NCBI GenBank assembly: GCA_905215325.1
Contig: CAJMPP010000002.1
Coordinates: forward strand, 1-64,000
DNA: 64,000 nucleotides
Direction: 5' to 3'
Source: an uncultured bacterium
GTDB lineage: Bacteria > Actinomycetota > Coriobacteriia > Coriobacteriales > Eggerthellaceae
The translations under genes were made by a program, and so were the position numbers. Numbering within the stretch: position 1 is the stretch's first letter; every line of letters begins with the position of its first letter. Below the pieces are notes generated by a model. That model saw only the letters and a list, made by a program, of their open reading frames with translations, did not search any database and was not told where the DNA came from. Positions 45,279 to 54,477 of the stretch are shown here, piece after piece.

Positions 45279-48104
45279 TTGAAACACTTGTACACGCTCC
45301 GCGCCGTTGGCCGACGCGCCGCCGCGCTTGCGTTGAGCGCGGTACTTGCCGTTGCCTGCATCTCGCTAGCGCCGCTTGGCCCGGCTTCCGCCCAAGCCGA
45401 AGCGGCTGACGCCCCTTCGCAATCCGATTCCCCCGAGGTCAAAACCGTGCGCGTGGGCTGGCTGATCAGCAACCAGGGCTTCCAAAACGGCATGCCCGGC
45501 GAGTACATGTCCGGCTGGGGCTACGAGTACCTGCAAACGCTGTCCTACTACACCCCCGGCTGGAAATACGAGTACGTCCCCGGCACCTTCCCCGAGCTTA
45601 TCCAGAAGCTCAAGGACGGCGAGATCGACCTGATGCCCAACATCTCCCACACCGCCGAGCGCGCCGAGAAGCTGCTGTACTCGTCGAACCCTCAGGGCAT
45701 GGAACACTATTACATCTACGCGAAACCCACCAACGACGCGCTGGCAACGGGCGACCCGGCCGCACTCGACGGCATGACCATCGGCGTCAACCCCGACGTC
45801 ATGCAAACCGAGGTGGGCAAGCAGTGGATCGAGAATCAGGGCATCAGCTGCGACTACCGCTATTACAGCAGCGGCGACGCGCTGTTCGATGCGCTTTCCT
45901 CGGGCGAGGTGGGCGCCATCATCATGAACGACACCATCTCGTCAAGCGACGCCATGCCCGTGTTCTCCGTGGGTGAAAGCAACTACTTCTTCGCCGTGCC
46001 CAAATCGCGCCAGGACCTCATGGACGATATCAACGCCGCCATGGCCATGCTCAGAAGCACCAACCCGCGCTACAACGACGAGGTCAAAACCCGGTATTCC
46101 GCGCGCAACAGCGGCTCGTCGGCGCTCACCAGCGCCGAGAGCGCCTGGCTTGCCGACCGCGGCAACGCCATCACCATCGGATACCTGGACAACCTGCTGC
46201 CGTTCTCGAACAAGGGCCAGGACGGGCAGATCGAGGGCTCGCTTTCCGCCCTGGTCAGCACGCTGGAAGAGCAATACGGCATCACGGTGAACGCCGTGCC
46301 GTTCGACTCGAACAAGGAGCTCACCGACGCGCTGCGCAACGGCAGCATCGACGTGGCCATGCCCATCAACAAGGACTTTTGGCTTGCCGAGCAAGCCGGG
46401 TTCATCCAGTCGTCGGTCATGACCACCACCTCGCTTGTGGCCATCTACACGGGCGGCAACCTTGACGACGCGCTGAAGAACATCGCGTTCCACGACCGCT
46501 CGCTGCTGGACAGCATCGACCTGCAGGTACGCTATCCCGAAGCCACCATCACGCAATATCCCGACGCCCATGCATGCATCGACGCCATCAAGGCGGGCAA
46601 GTCATCGTGTATGACCATGACCGTCACCGGGCTTGACACGCTGCGCGACGAGGTCGATCTGGGCAGCCTGGTCACCGCCGAGATACCCAGGAGCATCGGG
46701 CTGGCCTGCTGGATGCGGCAAGGCGATGCCCAGCTGCTCAGCATCGTGAACAAGGGCATCGTCAGCGCCGCAGACGACATCGCGGCAAGCGCGTATTCGC
46801 ATTATTCCTATTCTGACGGGCAATCCGAGTTCGCCCAGTTCGTCGAGCACAACCGCGTGGCCATCCTCACGACTATCGGCGCGCTGCTTTTGGGCGCGAT
46901 CGCCAGCCTGGCGTGGGCGCTGCACAGCGCGCGCGAGGCGCAACGCAGGGCACAGGAGGCCAGTGCCGCGAAAACCGCGTTCCTTTCCCGCATGAGCCAC
47001 GATATCCGCACGCCGCTCAACGGCATCTTGGGGCTTTTGGAGCTCAACGGGCAGCACCCCGACGATGCGAAGGCGAACAGCGAGAACCGCGCGAAAGCCA
47101 AGGTGGCGGCCAACCATCTGCTCACGTTGATCAACGACATCCTGGAGATGAGCAAGATTGAGGACCACGCCGTTGAGCTTGAGAACCTGCCGTTCAACCT
47201 GACGGATCTGTGCCGCGACATCTTCGTGCTGGGGCAGATCCGCGCCAACAGCCATGACGTCACGCTGACCACCAGCGGTCCGGACACTTTCGCCTACCCC
47301 GACGTGTACGGCAGCCCCCTGCATGTGCGCCGCGTGTTCCTGAACCTGGTGGAGAACTGCATCAAGTACAACAAGCCCGGCGGCTCCGTGCACTGCTCGG
47401 CCGAGCAGGTGGACCTGGTCGGGGACAAGGTCGTCTACCGCTTCGTCGTCAGCGACACCGGCATAGGCATGTCGCCGGAGTTCCTCAAGCGTCTGTTCGA
47501 GCCGTTCGCGCAGGCCAACGACGACGCGCGCAGCAACTACCAGGGCACGGGCATGGGCATGCCCATTGTGAAGGCGCTCGTGAAGAACATGGGCGGCACC
47601 ATTTCCGTGAAAAGCGAGCTGGGCCAGGGCACCACGTTCACCGTGGACCTACCTTTTGTGATCAACCGCACGCCGGAGAAGGCCGTGGAAGCGTCGGCCG
47701 ATGCCGAAGAATGCGACATCTGCGGCATGAGCATCCTGCTGGTCGAAGACAACGAGCTGAACACCGAGATCGCGCAGACGCTGCTGGAACACGACGGCGC
47801 GCTGGTCACCACCGCCGCCAACGGCAAGGAAGCGCTCGAACTGTTCCAGGTCAAGCCCGCCGGCACGTTCGACGCCATCCTCATGGACGTCATGATGCCC
47901 GAGATGAACGGCTACGAGGCCACGCGCGCCATCCGCCTGTGCGACAAGCCCGACGCCGCCGACGTGCCCATCATCGCCATGACCGCCAACGCCTTCACCG
48001 AGGACGTGACGCGCGCCAAGGAATCCGGCATGAACGACCACCTATCCAAGCCGATCGAGATCGAGAAGCTAAAGGCCACGCTAGCGAAGTATCGGGTGAG
48101 GTAA
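45279..48104 (+). CDS. Hybrid sensor histidine kinase with two periplasmic solute-binding domains (EvgS/BvgS-like)
   Basis: The 941-residue protein starts with a signal sequence (RRAAALALSAVLAVACISLA). Two extracytoplasmic solute-binding (family 3) domains follow (VRVGWLISNQGFQNGMPGEY; ITIGYLDNLLPFSNKGQDGQ). Then come one membrane helix at about 526-550 (VAILTTIGALLLGAIASLAW), a HisKA domain with phospho-acceptor His near 572 (RMSHDIRTPLNGILGL), an ATPase domain (NLVENCIKYN; DTGIGMSPEFLKRLFEPF) and a receiver with Asp near 869 (DAILMDVMMPEMNGYEAT). No HPt domain or separate response regulator is adjacent, so the output partner is elsewhere. The start is TTG at 45279 after GGGGGAGA, which places the signal sequence correctly. 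Ligand unknown, probably an amino acid or organic acid. Confidence 0.92.
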   Translation: MKHLYTLRAVGRRAAALALSAVLAVACISLAPLGPASAQAEAADAPSQSDSPEVKTVRVGWLISNQGFQNGMPGEYMSGWGYEYLQTLSYYTPGWKYEYVPGTFPELIQKLKDGEIDLMPNISHTAERAEKLLYSSNPQGMEHYYIYAKPTNDALATGDPAALDGMTIGVNPDVMQTEVGKQWIENQGISCDYRYYSSGDALFDALSSGEVGAIIMNDTISSSDAMPVFSVGESNYFFAVPKSRQDLMDDINAAMAMLRSTNPRYNDEVKTRYSARNSGSSALTSAESAWLADRGNAITIGYLDNLLPFSNKGQDGQIEGSLSALVSTLEEQYGITVNAVPFDSNKELTDALRNGSIDVAMPINKDFWLAEQAGFIQSSVMTTTSLVAIYTGGNLDDALKNIAFHDRSLLDSIDLQVRYPEATITQYPDAHACIDAIKAGKSSCMTMTVTGLDTLRDEVDLGSLVTAEIPRSIGLACWMRQGDAQLLSIVNKGIVSAADDIAASAYSHYSYSDGQSEFAQFVEHNRVAILTTIGALLLGAIASLAWALHSAREAQRRAQEASAAKTAFLSRMSHDIRTPLNGILGLLELNGQHPDDAKANSENRAKAKVAANHLLTLINDILEMSKIEDHAVELENLPFNLTDLCRDIFVLGQIRANSHDVTLTTSGPDTFAYPDVYGSPLHVRRVFLNLVENCIKYNKPGGSVHCSAEQVDLVGDKVVYRFVVSDTGIGMSPEFLKRLFEPFAQANDDARSNYQGTGMGMPIVKALVKNMGGTISVKSELGQGTTFTVDLPFVINRTPEKAVEASADAEECDICGMSILLVEDNELNTEIAQTLLEHDGALVTTAANGKEALELFQVKPAGTFDAILMDVMMPEMNGYEATRAIRLCDKPDAADVPIIAMTANAFTEDVTRAKESGMNDHLSKPIEIEKLKATLAKYRVR

Positions 48105-48195
48105 CGCGGGCCGCGGGGGCCGCAAGCCGAGCGCGCCAGGGGCGCGGCGAGCACGCAACGACTCGCGGGTCAGCGGGTTGCGGGCTTGCCGCGTC

Positions 48196-48226
48196 GGACA
48201 CTTCGGGGACGTAGCACCATGTGTCC
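48196..48226. repeat. 31-bp palindromic repeat, copy 1
   Basis: GGACACTTCGGGGACGTAGC followed by ACCATGTGTCC. It matches 27 of 31 positions of the two copies at 63.4 kb, and its ends GGACAC and GTGTCC are complementary. This is a REP-like dispersed element. Confidence 0.8.
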
Positions 48227-48449
48227 GGAACGACCCGCCGCACAATACGTTCCGGTGATTTTCCGACGACGCGACTTCGGCACGCCCTCCAATGCATCGG
48301 GATCAACCCGCCATGCAAGATCTTCGTAACCCACGGGCTCTCACTGGTAGCCCAGCTCGCCGTTGCCTCCCATGCGCCCTCCATTTCGCTTCCATGACGG
48401 TATTGACTAGGGATTCGATGTCGTTTCGTTTCTCTTGGGGGGTAGTTTA

Positions 48450-48477
48450 ACGGAAGCGAATTGTGTTTCACTTCCGT
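48450..48477. repeat. Hairpin before sbcC
   Basis: AACGGAAGCGAA (48449-48460) pairs with TTTCACTTCCGTT (48466-48478) with one mismatch around a short loop. Unknown role. Confidence 0.6.
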
Positions 48478-48524
48478 TATCGGTTCATCATCTGAAGCAA
48501 AACTGCGTCTTGGGTGTTCTCACG

Positions 48525-48602
48525 CATCGACGAAACTTGTTGGATTTGCAAGTTTCGTCGATGGCATAGTCAAAACTTGCAGCAGATGCAAGTTTTGACT
48601 AT
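48525..48602. repeat. Two tandem perfect hairpins sharing AAACTTG
   Basis: CATCGACGAAACTTG (48525-48539) pairs perfectly with 48549-48563 (15 bp, 9-base loop). ATAGTCAAAACTTGCA (48566-48581) pairs perfectly with 48587-48602 (16 bp, 5-base loop). Only two bases separate them and both stems carry AAACTTG toward the loop. They may be terminators, protein-binding sites or part of a small RNA. Confidence 0.85.
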
Positions 48603-48735
48603 CGATGGTGTGACGGCGGTATTAGCAACCCTCAGCCCATGTCCTTGCGACGGGTACTGTCCGCCCTAAGCCCAACGGCCTTTGCGCCGGGCGTTGCCGC
48701 CTGGCGCAAAGGCCGTCGATTCGTTTGCCGCGCCC

Positions 48736-51700
48736 TTAGGCTTCCACTTTTGCGGTGGAGCCGGATTGGGTTTTGGTTACCGTGATGCGCTTGGGGATGT
48801 TCGCCTTCAGGTCCTCCACGTGGCTGATAATGCCCACCAGCTTGTTGCCGCCCGACAGGTCGGACAGCAGGCTGATGGCATTGCCCAACGCGCCTTGGTC
48901 GAGCGAGCCGAAGCCCTCGTCAACGAACATGGTGTCGAACTCGATGCCGCCGGCGTGCGCCTGCACGATATCGGAAAGCCCCAACGCCAGGCACAGCGAC
49001 GCCTGGAACGATTCACCGCCCGAAAGCGACGACGCATCTCTGGCGCGCCCCGTGAAGCTATCGATGACGTACAGCCCCAGGCCAGCCTTCGAATTGCCCG
49101 CGGACTCCGACCAACGCACCAGCTCGAACTGGCCCGCCGTCAGCACGCGCAGGCGCTGATTTGCCGCCGCGATCACCTTGTCGAAGTACATGCCCTGCAC
49201 GTACGCTTCGAAGCGGACTTTTGCACGCCCGGTCAGGTTGCCGTTCGCGGCGTCGGCCATCAGCTTGATCCGGCCGTAGCGCTCCTCGATGTCGCCCGTA
49301 CGCTTGAGCGTTTTGTGCAGCTGCTCAAGGCACTCCCCGTTCGCGGAGACGCGCAGATTCACGGCGCCAAGGCGCTCACTTGCCTGTTTGCCCTGCTCCT
49401 CGTAGTCGCCGCGTTCCTTGGCCGCTGCTGCAGCATCGCCGGCGGGCAGCTCGGCCAGCTGCTTGTCCTTCGCGGCCAGCAGCTCGCGTTTGGTTGCAAG
49501 TTGCTGCGCGTTTTGCTCGACCGCCTGCTGGGCCGCATCGCGCCTGCGCTTGAGGTCGTCCGCCTGCTGACGCAGCCGCGCAGCCTCGGTTTGCGCCGCC
49601 TCGAGCGAGGAAAAGTCCAGGTCAGCGCGCAGATGCTTCGCCTCCTGCTCGGCAAGCTGCTGCGCCTGCGTTTGGTTCTGCAACGCCTCCTCGGCCTTGC
49701 GCGCCTGCTCAGCCGCCTGCTTCGCGGCTTCTTCCGCGGCTTGCCGGCCGTGTTGCGCGGCGGCGAATGCGAAAACCGCACGCTCGGCGTTGTTCAGCTC
49801 GGTTTGCGCAACGCTCGCATCGTGTTGCGCATTCTCGAACGCACGCTGGGCTTCGTCTACGGAAACGACCGCCAGGCGCCCCCTGAGGGCACGCGCTTCG
49901 GCGTCGGCCGACGCATGATCGCGTTCTGCAGCCTGACGCGCGTCCTTGACCTGTGACAACGCCGCCACGGAACGCTCGTGCGCCGCGCTGGCTTCGGCAA
50001 GCGTTTTCGCAGCGCGCGCCGCCTCGTCGCAACGCAGCTGCGCATCGGCCTTCGCGCGCTTTGCGGCAGCAACGCTATCGCGCGCTTGCGCAAGGGCCTG
50101 TGCGAGACTCTGCTCGCCGCCGTGCTCCTTGTCGAACTCGTCGAGGGCAAGGCGCGCAGCCTCGCATCGCGCCTTGGCGCCTTCGGCTTCACGCACCGCC
50201 TGATCGACAACCTTGTTCGACGCCGCCTCAACGGTCATCGCCTTATCGATCTGGTCATCGCTCGGGATGCTGTCCGCCGCCTGCGCCGGGGCCGGATGAT
50301 GCACCGAGCCGCACACCGGACAGGGCGAACCGTCCTGCAAATCCGCCGCAAGCAGGCCCGCGCGACCCGCACGTTGCGCCTTTTGCAGCTGTTGCACCTG
50401 CGCCAGGTCCTTGTCGTGAACGGCCTCTGCAGCTTTGAGCTGCTCGGCTGCTCGCTGGTACGGCTCCGCAGCAGCTTGCACAGCCTGCTGCAACTCACCA
50501 CGGCGCCGCACCGCCTGGGAAGCGTCCTGCTCGGCCCGCAACGCGCGATCGAGCGCGGCGCCCATTTCGCTGAGCGCGACATCCGCACCAGCGAACGACT
50601 CGCTTGCCGCCTTGGCCTGCGCAACCGCATTCTGCGCTTTGCGCTCGGCCGAAACCAGCGACTCTTCCTGCTCCAGCAAGGCTTGCACCTGCTTTTGGGC
50701 CTTTTGCGCTGCCTCGATCTTGGCTGCAAGGTCTTTTGCGCCCGTGAGCGCCTCGCCCGCGGCGTTCGCGCACACCTGCGCCGCATCGAACGCCGCCTTT
50801 GCCTGTGCTTGGCGAACGTCCGATCCCGCAAGCTTCTCCACGGCCTGCGCCGCCGATGCCCGCTGATCTTCCGCCTTGCCAGCAGCTTCCTGCGCGGCCT
50901 TGGAAACCTGCTCAGCGCGCAGCAGCGCCTCCTTTGCGGCGGAAACCGCCTGGTCAGCGCGCTGCAGTGCCTGGTATTTCGCGAACGTCCCCTCGATTAC
51001 CACTGCGCGCTCGGTTGCCTCCAGGCGTTCGGCATCGTGTGCGCATTCCTGTTGCAACGCCGCCTGCAAACCTTCCGTTCGTCCCTCATGCTGAGCAACC
51101 TCTTCGGCAAGCGCCGCGCGTTCCTGCTCGTAGCGCGGGCGGTTCTCCACCTGCTTCACCAGCGCATTAGCGTCCGCCCATTTGCGGCGCAGCTCCTCAA
51201 CCTGCCCGCTCAGCTGTTCGGACTCCGCCTTGTCGTCCGCCACAAGCCCCTCAAGCAGCTCGATCAGCCACGTACCCATAGGCGCCCCGCTGCGGCGACG
51301 CTCGTCAAGCTCCTCCTCCCGCGCATCCTCTGGCGCAAAACGGACGCTTTGCGCGCACCGCAAAACCTCGCTTTTCAGCTTTTCGTTCTCGCGCTCGAGT
51401 TTGCGGCACTCCTCGCCCAGGCGATCTTGCAACATCTCGTACTTTTGCGTGGCGAATAACTTGCGGAAGATGCCCTCGCGCGTTGCCGTGTCGGCCGTGA
51501 GCAGCTTGCGGAACTCGCCCTGTGCCAGCATGACGATCTGCTTGAACTGATTCGCATCGATGCCCAGTAGCTCTTCCACCTGCATGTTCACCTTGCGCAC
51601 GCCGCTGATGCAACGCCCATCGGGCAGCTCGATCTCGGCGTTCGCCGGCTCTTTTGTGGTGCCCTCGCCGCGTTTCTTAGCCCGCTCGTAATCAGGGTTG

Positions 51701-51993
51701 CGCTTTACGCGATAGGTTTGCCCACGGTAGGAGAACTCAAGCTCAACGAACGTTTTGCTTGCCGGATCGGCGAAGTCGCTGCGCAAACTTGCCGAAGAAC
51801 GGGCTCCGTTTCGGCTGTCACCGCTTGCCTCGCCGAACAGCGCGAAGCAAATGGCATCGAAAATCATGGTTTTGCCCGCACCCGTGTCGCCGCACACTAG
51901 GTACACGCCCGAGCGCCCAAGCGCCCTAAAATCGATTTCCGTCTCGCCGGAATACGGTCCGAACGCGGACATGGTCAGCTTCAGCGGCTTCAT
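48736..51993 (-). CDS. sbcC: Exonuclease SbcCD subunit C (SMC-like ATPase)
   Basis: ATPase arm of the SbcCD (Rad50-Mre11) complex, which opens and trims hairpins and protein-blocked DNA ends. The 1085-residue protein starts MKPLKLTMSAFGPYSGETEI with Walker A CGDTGAGKTMIFDAICFALF. It has very long coiled coils rich in A, Q, E and R, a zinc-hook CPVCGSVHH near residue 556 at their apex, and the ABC signature LSGGESFQASLCLALGLSD with Walker B IEFDTMFVDEGFGSLD. The coiled-coil DNA is highly repetitive in composition. Its ATG overlaps the sbcD stop (ATGA), so the subunits are made together. Confidence 0.95.
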   Translation of the reverse strand: MKPLKLTMSAFGPYSGETEIDFRALGRSGVYLVCGDTGAGKTMIFDAICFALFGEASGDSRNGARSSASLRSDFADPASKTFVELEFSYRGQTYRVKRNPDYERAKKRGEGTTKEPANAEIELPDGRCISGVRKVNMQVEELLGIDANQFKQIVMLAQGEFRKLLTADTATREGIFRKLFATQKYEMLQDRLGEECRKLERENEKLKSEVLRCAQSVRFAPEDAREEELDERRRSGAPMGTWLIELLEGLVADDKAESEQLSGQVEELRRKWADANALVKQVENRPRYEQERAALAEEVAQHEGRTEGLQAALQQECAHDAERLEATERAVVIEGTFAKYQALQRADQAVSAAKEALLRAEQVSKAAQEAAGKAEDQRASAAQAVEKLAGSDVRQAQAKAAFDAAQVCANAAGEALTGAKDLAAKIEAAQKAQKQVQALLEQEESLVSAERKAQNAVAQAKAASESFAGADVALSEMGAALDRALRAEQDASQAVRRRGELQQAVQAAAEPYQRAAEQLKAAEAVHDKDLAQVQQLQKAQRAGRAGLLAADLQDGSPCPVCGSVHHPAPAQAADSIPSDDQIDKAMTVEAASNKVVDQAVREAEGAKARCEAARLALDEFDKEHGGEQSLAQALAQARDSVAAAKRAKADAQLRCDEAARAAKTLAEASAAHERSVAALSQVKDARQAAERDHASADAEARALRGRLAVVSVDEAQRAFENAQHDASVAQTELNNAERAVFAFAAAQHGRQAAEEAAKQAAEQARKAEEALQNQTQAQQLAEQEAKHLRADLDFSSLEAAQTEAARLRQQADDLKRRRDAAQQAVEQNAQQLATKRELLAAKDKQLAELPAGDAAAAAKERGDYEEQGKQASERLGAVNLRVSANGECLEQLHKTLKRTGDIEERYGRIKLMADAANGNLTGRAKVRFEAYVQGMYFDKVIAAANQRLRVLTAGQFELVRWSESAGNSKAGLGLYVIDSFTGRARDASSLSGGESFQASLCLALGLSDIVQAHAGGIEFDTMFVDEGFGSLDQGALGNAISLLSDLSGGNKLVGIISHVEDLKANIPKRITVTKTQSGSTAKVEA

Positions 51994-53300
51994 TGCGCAC
52001 CCCCTTCCTGCCCATCGGGGCCTTTTGCGGCCGAATCCTCAACCTTTGCGATCAACTTACGCGCAAAATCGCGCTGCTCATCGTCCAGGGGGTTGCCCAC
52101 CTGGCTTTCGTAGAAGGCGCTGAACAAGTCCAGCGTGTCCATATTGTCGGGGTCGGCCGTGAGCTGGTTTTGCGGGCGGTCGATCAGCACCGTCACGTTG
52201 TCGTAATCCAGCATCATGGCGTTGGGGAACACTTCGTGGATCTTCGCCATGGCGTCCAGCTGTGGATGTTCATCGGAGAGCGTGATGTGCAGGTAATCCT
52301 GCGAGGCGTCGCACACGCCATCGACCAGCGCCGCCCCTTCGCCTTCTCCGCCTAGCGCACCTGCCTCGCCATCGGCACCGCCAGCCGGCATCCCCGCATC
52401 CGTCAGCGAGCAACCGCCCGCTGCCGCCCCCATTGCCAGCACGTCCGCCAACGTGCCGCGCACCTCGCGCACATCATGCAGCGGCACCAGCGGGATCAGC
52501 TCGAACGACACACATTCGCCCACGTCGTCGCCCGGTTTCTTCTCCCCCAGCTCAACCAGCGCAACGCTTTTGCCATAGCGCGCTTCGCTGAATGAATACT
52601 TCAGCGGCGAGCCCGAATAACGCACGGTGTCGCGCCCCACGCGCTGCGGGCGATGCACATGCCCAAGCGCCACGTAGTCGAACGCGTCGTACACCGACAC
52701 GTCAACGTTGTCCATGCCGCCCAGTTTGATCTCATCGTCGGCGCGATCGGGCGCCGTTCCGTACGCCGTCACCAGCTGGTGCGACAACACAACGTTGCGT
52801 TTCCCCTGGTCGATGTCGCACGCGCCCAACGCCGCACGCAACGCAGCTGAATAGTCGTCGCCGATTTCCTCATCGGGGAAGAACCTGCGCACGTCGCCAG
52901 GCTTCAAAAACGGCAGCAGCCAAAACTCCACCGGCCCATGCTCGTCCTCAAGCTCAAGCCGCTCAACTTCGCCCGCGTACACCGGGGGCAGGCACACGCC
53001 CTGCTTTTCCAGCAACCCCTGCGCGTAGGCGATGCGCTCGGCTGAATCGTGGTTGCCGGGAATGGCCAGCACGCGCAAACCCGCCGCCACCGCGTCGGTC
53101 AAAAACGCGTCGAACACGGTGACCGCTTCGGCGCTCGGCGATGCCTTATCGTACACATCGCCGGCAATCAAAAGCACGCTGGCCTGGTGCTTCTCCGCAA
53201 TATCCAGTATCTGCCGCAGAATATAGCGCTGATCGTCCAGCATCGACATGCCGTTAACGCGCTTTCCGATATGCAAATCGGAAACATGCAGCACCTTCAT
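51990..53300 (-). CDS. sbcD: Exonuclease SbcCD subunit D (Mre11-like nuclease)
   Basis: Metal-dependent phosphoesterase that does the cutting in SbcCD. The 436-residue protein shows all five phosphoesterase motifs: HVSDLHIGKRV, IAGDVYDKASPS, IPGNHDSAERI, VVLSHQLVT and VALGHVHRPQRVGRDTVRYS-GSPLKYSFSE. The C-terminal capping region is longer than usual because of a glycine- and alanine-rich insert (GAAAGGCSLTDAGMPAGGAD, GEAGALGGEGEGAALVDGVC). The start is the ATG preceded by GAAAGGGGTTGCGAG. The frame continues 47 codons upstream without a site. It is the first gene of the sbcDC pair. Confidence 0.95.
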   Translation of the reverse strand: MKVLHVSDLHIGKRVNGMSMLDDQRYILRQILDIAEKHQASVLLIAGDVYDKASPSAEAVTVFDAFLTDAVAAGLRVLAIPGNHDSAERIAYAQGLLEKQGVCLPPVYAGEVERLELEDEHGPVEFWLLPFLKPGDVRRFFPDEEIGDDYSAALRAALGACDIDQGKRNVVLSHQLVTAYGTAPDRADDEIKLGGMDNVDVSVYDAFDYVALGHVHRPQRVGRDTVRYSGSPLKYSFSEARYGKSVALVELGEKKPGDDVGECVSFELIPLVPLHDVREVRGTLADVLAMGAAAGGCSLTDAGMPAGGADGEAGALGGEGEGAALVDGVCDASQDYLHITLSDEHPQLDAMAKIHEVFPNAMMLDYDNVTVLIDRPQNQLTADPDNMDTLDLFSAFYESQVGNPLDDEQRDFARKLIAKVEDSAAKGPDGQEGGAQ

Positions 53301-53587
53301 CTCGCAACCCCTTTCGTCGAAAGCCGCATCACAGGGCCTGCTCCGCGCACAGCTCAGACCATGTACCATCGTCCCACAAGGATTTCCAATAGCCGTACTA
53401 TGCACGGGACAGCAACGGCATTTTCGTGGTCGCGTCAACAACTAATCGCGCACAGCGGTTATCGCATCGCCATTAACCTGGCGATGCGCGCATCTGCGAA
53501 CATCTCATCACCGGGCATCCAGCGACACTGCTTACCTGGAGCCATTGCCGCATCTACAAGAAGAAAACAACGGCCCCGCGAGCAGAA

Positions 53588-53869
53588 TCAACCTTCTAAG
53601 TCTTTGCGCACTAGATAGCGCAGGTAGTCGGAACGGCTCATGGACAGGCTTTTCGCACGCTCATCCATGCGGCGAACCTCCGCTTCGGTGTCGCGATACG
53701 TTATGGACTTCATACGTTCGCCGTACACGCACGGCCTACCGATAAGCACGGTCTCGCCCTCCGGCCATTCGCCGCTTTCGTACTTTTCAGCGTCTGCATG
53801 CAACTGCGCTATCTCGTTTTTCGAAAACGAGAATCGAGAGCGCAGGTCCTTATCAGTGACCACGGCCAT
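53588..53869 (-). CDS. Small antitoxin-like DNA-binding protein
   Basis: A 93-residue protein whose C-terminus (YRDTEAEVRRMDERAKSLSM, SRSDYLRYLVRKDLEG) looks like a ribbon-helix-helix or related antitoxin DNA-binding segment. The N-terminal part is short and acidic (KNEIAQLHADAEKYESGEWP). The start ATG (53869) lies six bases after GGAGGGG, inside the end of the toxin-like gene, giving a 17-base overlap. The order toxin then antitoxin resembles BrnT-BrnA modules. It presumably neutralises the product of the upstream gene and represses the pair. Confidence 0.6.
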   Translation of the reverse strand: MAVVTDKDLRSRFSFSKNEIAQLHADAEKYESGEWPEGETVLIGRPCVYGERMKSITYRDTEAEVRRMDERAKSLSMSRSDYLRYLVRKDLEG

Positions 53870-54134
53870 GACCATCCCCTCCCAACCCCAATTCCTTGAG
53901 CGCACGCGTCGTCGGCGGCGTGTTTGCATGGAATATCAGCACGCCGAACAGTTTTTTCCGTCCCGTCATCTCAATGGCCCTGCCATGCCGATCGAATCCA
54001 ATGGCCACGAAATCGACCTCGCCGCTTTCGCAACCGCGTCGAGCAACCGATACGGCATTTCGCCACGCGTGCAGCACCTGCTCCTCGGACAACCCGTGCA
54101 CGAGCGCATGCTCGTGTACGAATACCTCGTTCAT
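53853..54134 (-). CDS. BrnT-like toxin candidate
   Basis: A 93-residue protein beginning MNEVFVHEHALVHGLSEEQV. It has HAWRNAVSVARRGCESGEVD, FVAIGFDRHGRAIEMTGRKK and LFGVLIFHANTPPTTRALKE. The pattern of a short helix, then beta strands FVAIGFD...AIEMT...GVLIFHA, with a closing TTRALKELG, is close to BrnT-type RelE-superfamily RNase toxins. Catalytic residues in this family are poorly conserved, so activity is uncertain. It overlaps the small DNA-binding protein that follows. No clear promoter was found in the 343 bases upstream. Confidence 0.6.
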   Translation of the reverse strand: MNEVFVHEHALVHGLSEEQVLHAWRNAVSVARRGCESGEVDFVAIGFDRHGRAIEMTGRKKLFGVLIFHANTPPTTRALKELGLGGDGHGRGH

Positions 54135-54477
54135 AAGGCACTACTTTTGTCTTGCATTATAGAACCGCCTCGCTCAGGTCTCAAGTATCGAATCACCTTG
54201 AGTATGAGGCGCCCGCCTTGCATAGACCTTGCAGGCATGCCCGCTCTCAGTACGTCAAACCTTACGAAAGCGCCCCGCAGGCCTCCTAACCGATTCGACA
54301 GCAGTGCCCGGATCGGCCCTCGAGACATCCGCACCGACCCATTAGCTCGCAGCCAACAACAGCGCTGACCGCAAACCGAGGTGCGACAAAACGGCAACGG
54401 ATAAAACGGAACAGCAGTTAAATCAAACGGCCGACGTGGAGCGTATCGCCCCGCGCCGGCCGTCTCATGCCTGCACG
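54135..54477. other. Spacer between the toxin-like gene and the topoisomerase
   Basis: I see no gene here. The short frames lack binding sites and domains. The region should contain the promoter of the leftward toxin-antitoxin-like pair and the terminator of the topoisomerase operon, but no strong hairpin or consensus boxes were found. Confidence 0.4.

Larger units (their letters stand above)
48105..48735. other. Intergenic region rich in palindromes
   Basis: No gene is supported. It separates the kinase from the convergent sbcC and contains one copy of a dispersed 31-bp palindromic repeat and three further hairpins (listed separately). The last hairpins could end transcription from either side, but none carries a T-run. 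Confidence 0.5.

Noticed and set aside
48105..48735. CRISPR-like repeat array among the palindromes
   Set aside because: The hairpins differ in sequence and spacing, and there are no repeated units with unique spacers.
49978..51459. Long plus-strand frames opposite sbcC
   Set aside because: Antisense to the repetitive coiled-coil codons of SbcC; leucine/arginine-rich with no motif.
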